Shown: positions 5,866 through 7,945 of the stretch, piece by piece
How positions within the stretch are numbered: the stretch's first letter is position 1
Layout: each line of letters begins with the position of its first letter
Assembly: GCA_903910495.1 (NCBI GenBank)
Contig: CAIVZW010000606.1
Location: forward strand, 1-7,945
Origin: an uncultured beta proteobacterium
GTDB lineage: Bacteria; Pseudomonadota; Gammaproteobacteria; Burkholderiales; Rhodocyclaceae
Direction of reading: 5' to 3'
DNA length: 7,945 nucleotides
Translations under genes and position numbers: made by a program
The notes under the pieces: generated by a model
Databases searched by the model: none
Told to the model about the DNA's origin: nothing
The model's input: the letters and a program-made list of their open reading frames with translations, nothing else

Positions 5866-7160
5866 CTGCCCCCTTGCTGGCGCTGATCGGCGTCCTTGTC
5901 GCAGGTTTTTTCCTGCGCGCGCCAATCGGCTTTTCGATGATGGTCAGTGGCGTGGCCTATCTGGTTGTCAAGGGTCAGGATCTCGGAATGGTTGCCGAAC
6001 AGATCCTCAACGGCTTGTACAACAGCTATGTGCTGCTCGCGGTTCCCTTGTTCATCCTGGCCGCCAACCTGATGAATGCCGGAACCGTCAGTGACCGCCT
6101 GTTCGAGTTCTGCCGCATCCTGGTCGGCCGCCTTCCCGGCGGCCTGGCGCAGGTTGATGTGCTGGTCAGCGTGATTTTTTCCGGGATGAGTGGCAGCGCG
6201 ATTGCCGATGCGGCCGGCCCCGGGCTGGTCAGCATCAAGCAGATGCTCAAGAAGCCGGAATACACGCCCGGTTTTGCCGGAGCCATTGTCGTCGCCAGCG
6301 CAACCATCGGCCCGATCATTCCGCCGTCGATCCCGCTGGTGATCTACGGGTTGGTGTCGGGCGCTTCGGTCGGCGCGCTGTTCATTGGCGGTGTCTTGCC
6401 AGGACTGCTAATGGCCGTGGTGCTGATGATTGCCGTGCACATCATTGCTACCCAGCGCAAGATGCCAAAGGAGGACTGGATTCCGCTATCCCAGTGGCCA
6501 GAGATCCTTTACCGCGGTGCGCTGCCGCTGTCGCTACCGATTGTTCTGTTGACCGGCATCTACACCGGGGCCTTCACGCCGACGGAGGCTGCTGCTGTTG
6601 CCGCTTTGCATGCGTTCATCCTGTCCTGCGTCGTTTACCGGGCCTTGACCTGGAGAACGTTCTTCGACGTAATTCTGGAATCGACGCGTGGCAGTTCGGT
6701 GATCACCATGATCATTGCCGGCTCGTTCGTGATGAATTATGCGTTCACGGCCGAAGGCGTGCCGCAGCACCTCGCAGATTGGGTGTTGGGTATGGATTTC
6801 AGCAAAGTACAGTTTCTGCTGATGGTCAACGTCCTGTTCCTGGTGCTCGGCTGCTTCATGGACGTCTCGGTGCTGTTGCTGGTTTTCGTTCCGATCCTGA
6901 TGCCCATTGCCAATGCGCTGCACATTGATCTGGTGCATTTTGGTGTTGTGGTCGTGTTGAACATGATGATCGGACTGATTCATCCACCCTTCGGCATGCT
7001 GCTGTTCGTGACCAATGCGCTGACCGGCATACCGATCAAGGACATGATGCGTGAGGGATGGCTATTTCTGGTCATGTTGTTGATGCTGCTGCTGGCCATG
7101 ACGCTGATCCCTGAAATCGTGCTCTGGCTGCCTCACACTATGGGATATGTAACGCAATAG
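5862..7160 (+). CDS. dctM: TRAP transporter large permease subunit, DctM family
   Basis: A 432-residue polytopic inner-membrane permease, the normal length for DctM (about 425-440), which couples substrate import to the sodium gradient. Recognisable family segments include VPLFILAANLM (61-71), GRLPGGLAQVDVLVSVIFSG (89-108), MSGSAIADAAGPG (109-121), TIGPIIPPSIPLVIYG (148-163), GAFTPTEAAAVAALHAF (236-252), CFMDVSVLLLVFVPILMPIA (331-350) and GLIHPPFGMLLFV (371-383). The start ATG at 5862 overlaps the dctQ stop by four bases and has AAGGA at 5851-5855. An in-frame extension back to 5757 would only re-read dctQ in another frame. The substrate is determined mainly by DctP and cannot be read from this subunit. 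Confidence 0.94.
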   Translation: MTAPLLALIGVLVAGFFLRAPIGFSMMVSGVAYLVVKGQDLGMVAEQILNGLYNSYVLLAVPLFILAANLMNAGTVSDRLFEFCRILVGRLPGGLAQVDVLVSVIFSGMSGSAIADAAGPGLVSIKQMLKKPEYTPGFAGAIVVASATIGPIIPPSIPLVIYGLVSGASVGALFIGGVLPGLLMAVVLMIAVHIIATQRKMPKEDWIPLSQWPEILYRGALPLSLPIVLLTGIYTGAFTPTEAAAVAALHAFILSCVVYRALTWRTFFDVILESTRGSSVITMIIAGSFVMNYAFTAEGVPQHLADWVLGMDFSKVQFLLMVNVLFLVLGCFMDVSVLLLVFVPILMPIANALHIDLVHFGVVVVLNMMIGLIHPPFGMLLFVTNALTGIPIKDMMREGWLFLVMLLMLLLAMTLIPEIVLWLPHTMGYVTQ

Positions 7161-7170
7161 CCCTCACACA

Positions 7171-7210
7171 GTTGAGCGCGTTGTCATGACAAGCGGTGCG
7201 CTCAACTTTT
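7171..7210 (+). terminator. Hairpin terminator after dctM, with nested palindrome
   Basis: GTTGAGCGC (7171-7179) and its exact complement GCGCTCAAC (7198-7206) form a nine-pair stem followed by four T (7207-7210), eleven bases after the dctM stop. The 18-base loop contains the perfect 12-bp palindrome TTGTCATGACAA (7181-7192), which can form a small inner hairpin. The T-run is short and the loop long, so termination may be partial. The palindrome also sits 35-46 bp upstream of the next regulator's start, where an operator could lie. Confidence 0.6.
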
Positions 7211-7226
7211 CCTGCTTTGAAGTACC

Positions 7227-7945
7227 ATGCCAATGAGAAAATACAAGCGACTGACGATTGACGACATTGCCCGTATGGCCGGTGTGTCGCGCACGACAGC
7301 CAGTATGGTGCTCAATGGCCGTGCCGAGCAATTTCGCATTTCAGCAACGACAAAGGAACGCGTACTGGCTACGGCGAGCGAAAATAATTTTCAGCCTTCG
7401 CACTCCGCACGCGCATTACGTTCGGGCTGCAGCAACACGCTCGGTCTGGTTATCCCGGAACTGACCAACTTCGCCCACGCCAGCCTGGCGCAGGCCATGG
7501 AACCAATCTGCCATCTCGCCGGCTATCAGTTGCTGGTGGTTACCAGCAACGATGATCCGCAGCAGGAAGTCGCCGGTATCGAGCATCTGATTGCCCGACA
7601 AGTGGACGGACTGATCATCGTGCCCTGTTCGCCCGATCCGGAGGTCTATCTCAAGTGGGGTGCCCGGTTGCCGCTTTTTCTGGTCGATCGCCGGGTGGAC
7701 AACCCATCCCTGCCTTTCGTGATCACCGATGCCGAAGCTGCAGTGACTGAACTGGTGTTCGATGCCATGAAGGCAGGTGCCAGCGAAGCTTATTATTTTG
7801 GCGGCCAGCCACATCTTTCACCAAGCATTGATCGCCTGCAGGGGTTTCGTACTGCGCTGTCACAGTCAGGTATCAAGGAACAGCCCGGCTGGGTCCGTGC
7901 CCGGGATTATCGGCGCAGCAGTGGCTATGAATTGATGAAGGCGTG
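7227..7945 (+). CDS. LacI-family regulator, Cra/FruR-like (second paralogue), 3'-truncated by window
   Basis: The first 239 codons of a LacI-family repressor, open at the window edge. Numbered from the second ATG (7233), the DNA-binding domain is LTIDDIARMAGVSRTTASMV (7-26) then LNGRAEQFRISATTK. This is strikingly close to E. coli Cra (LDEIARLAGVSRTTASYV and INGKAKQYRVSDKT), including the base-contacting helix. The effector domain begins at TLGLVIPELTN (69-79), with VDGLIIVPC (124-132), FLVDRRVD (149-156) and HLSPSIDRLQGF (194-205); the last parallels the same segment in the first regulator. An effector such as a sugar phosphate is likely by analogy with Cra. Two in-frame ATGs (7227 and 7233) share the weak GAAG at 7219-7222, so the start is uncertain by two codons. 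The gene follows dctM by 66 bp across a hairpin. Confidence 0.88.
   Translation, partial: MPMRKYKRLTIDDIARMAGVSRTTASMVLNGRAEQFRISATTKERVLATASENNFQPSHSARALRSGCSNTLGLVIPELTNFAHASLAQAMEPICHLAGYQLLVVTSNDDPQQEVAGIEHLIARQVDGLIIVPCSPDPEVYLKWGARLPLFLVDRRVDNPSLPFVITDAEAAVTELVFDAMKAGASEAYYFGGQPHLSPSIDRLQGFRTALSQSGIKEQPGWVRARDYRRSSGYELMKA

Noticed and set aside
6126..6144. Perfect 7-bp GC hairpin inside dctM
   Set aside because: It encodes the conserved DctM peptide GRLPGGL and has no T-run after it, so codon content explains it.
1..7945. Mobile elements, CRISPR, tRNA or rRNA, phage or defence genes
   Set aside because: I saw no repeated spacers, transposase or integrase motifs, tRNA-like cloverleaf or long terminal repeats; the window reads as a metabolic locus.

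Overview
The window looks like an accessory carbohydrate or sugar-acid utilisation locus next to a murein-recycling gene in a Gram-negative proteobacterium. A betaproteobacterium is my best guess, from the Mpl tail, the moderately high GC content and the DctPQM TRAP transporter. That placement is an impression from sequence style, not from a search.

Layout. Positions 1-246 are the 3' end of mpl (plus strand). A Cra/FruR-type LacI-family regulator follows at 369-1370 (plus). It runs tail to tail, with only 2 bp between stop codons, into a DapA-superfamily lyase on the minus strand (1373-2305). A 219-bp divergent control region (2306-2524) separates this lyase from a plus-strand series: a ribokinase (2525-3412), a long RraA-family protein of the HMG/CHA-aldolase fold (3444-4196), a 165-bp leader, and the three genes of a TRAP transporter (dctP 4362-5387, dctQ 5374-5865, dctM 5862-7160). 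A hairpin terminator at 7171-7210 closes the transporter genes. A second Cra/FruR-type regulator starts at 7227 and runs off the window.

How the parts may work together (inference). The periplasmic DctP captures an organic, probably sugar-derived, carboxylate and DctQM import it with sodium. The PfkB-type kinase would phosphorylate a sugar or sugar-acid intermediate. The RraA-like enzyme and the DapA-like enzyme are two candidate C-C bond cleaving or decarboxylating steps. The two regulators that bracket the module would respond to a phosphorylated sugar intermediate. No dehydratase or dehydrogenase is visible here, so the pathway is incomplete within this window and its substrate cannot be named.

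Most notable points. (1) A textbook-shaped intrinsic terminator (8-bp GC stem, 3-nt loop, six T) lies inside the dctQ reading frame, just after the dctP stop. (2) The DapA-like enzyme keeps the Schiff-base lysine and the active-site tyrosine but has lost the rest of the DapA catalytic triad. (3) The two paralogous regulators flank the locus and carry different recognition helices. (4) A Cra-like operator with a central CG sits in the divergent promoter region.

No tRNA, rRNA, CRISPR array, insertion sequence or integrase is visible. Apart from partial mpl and the second regulator at the window edges, all genes look intact.
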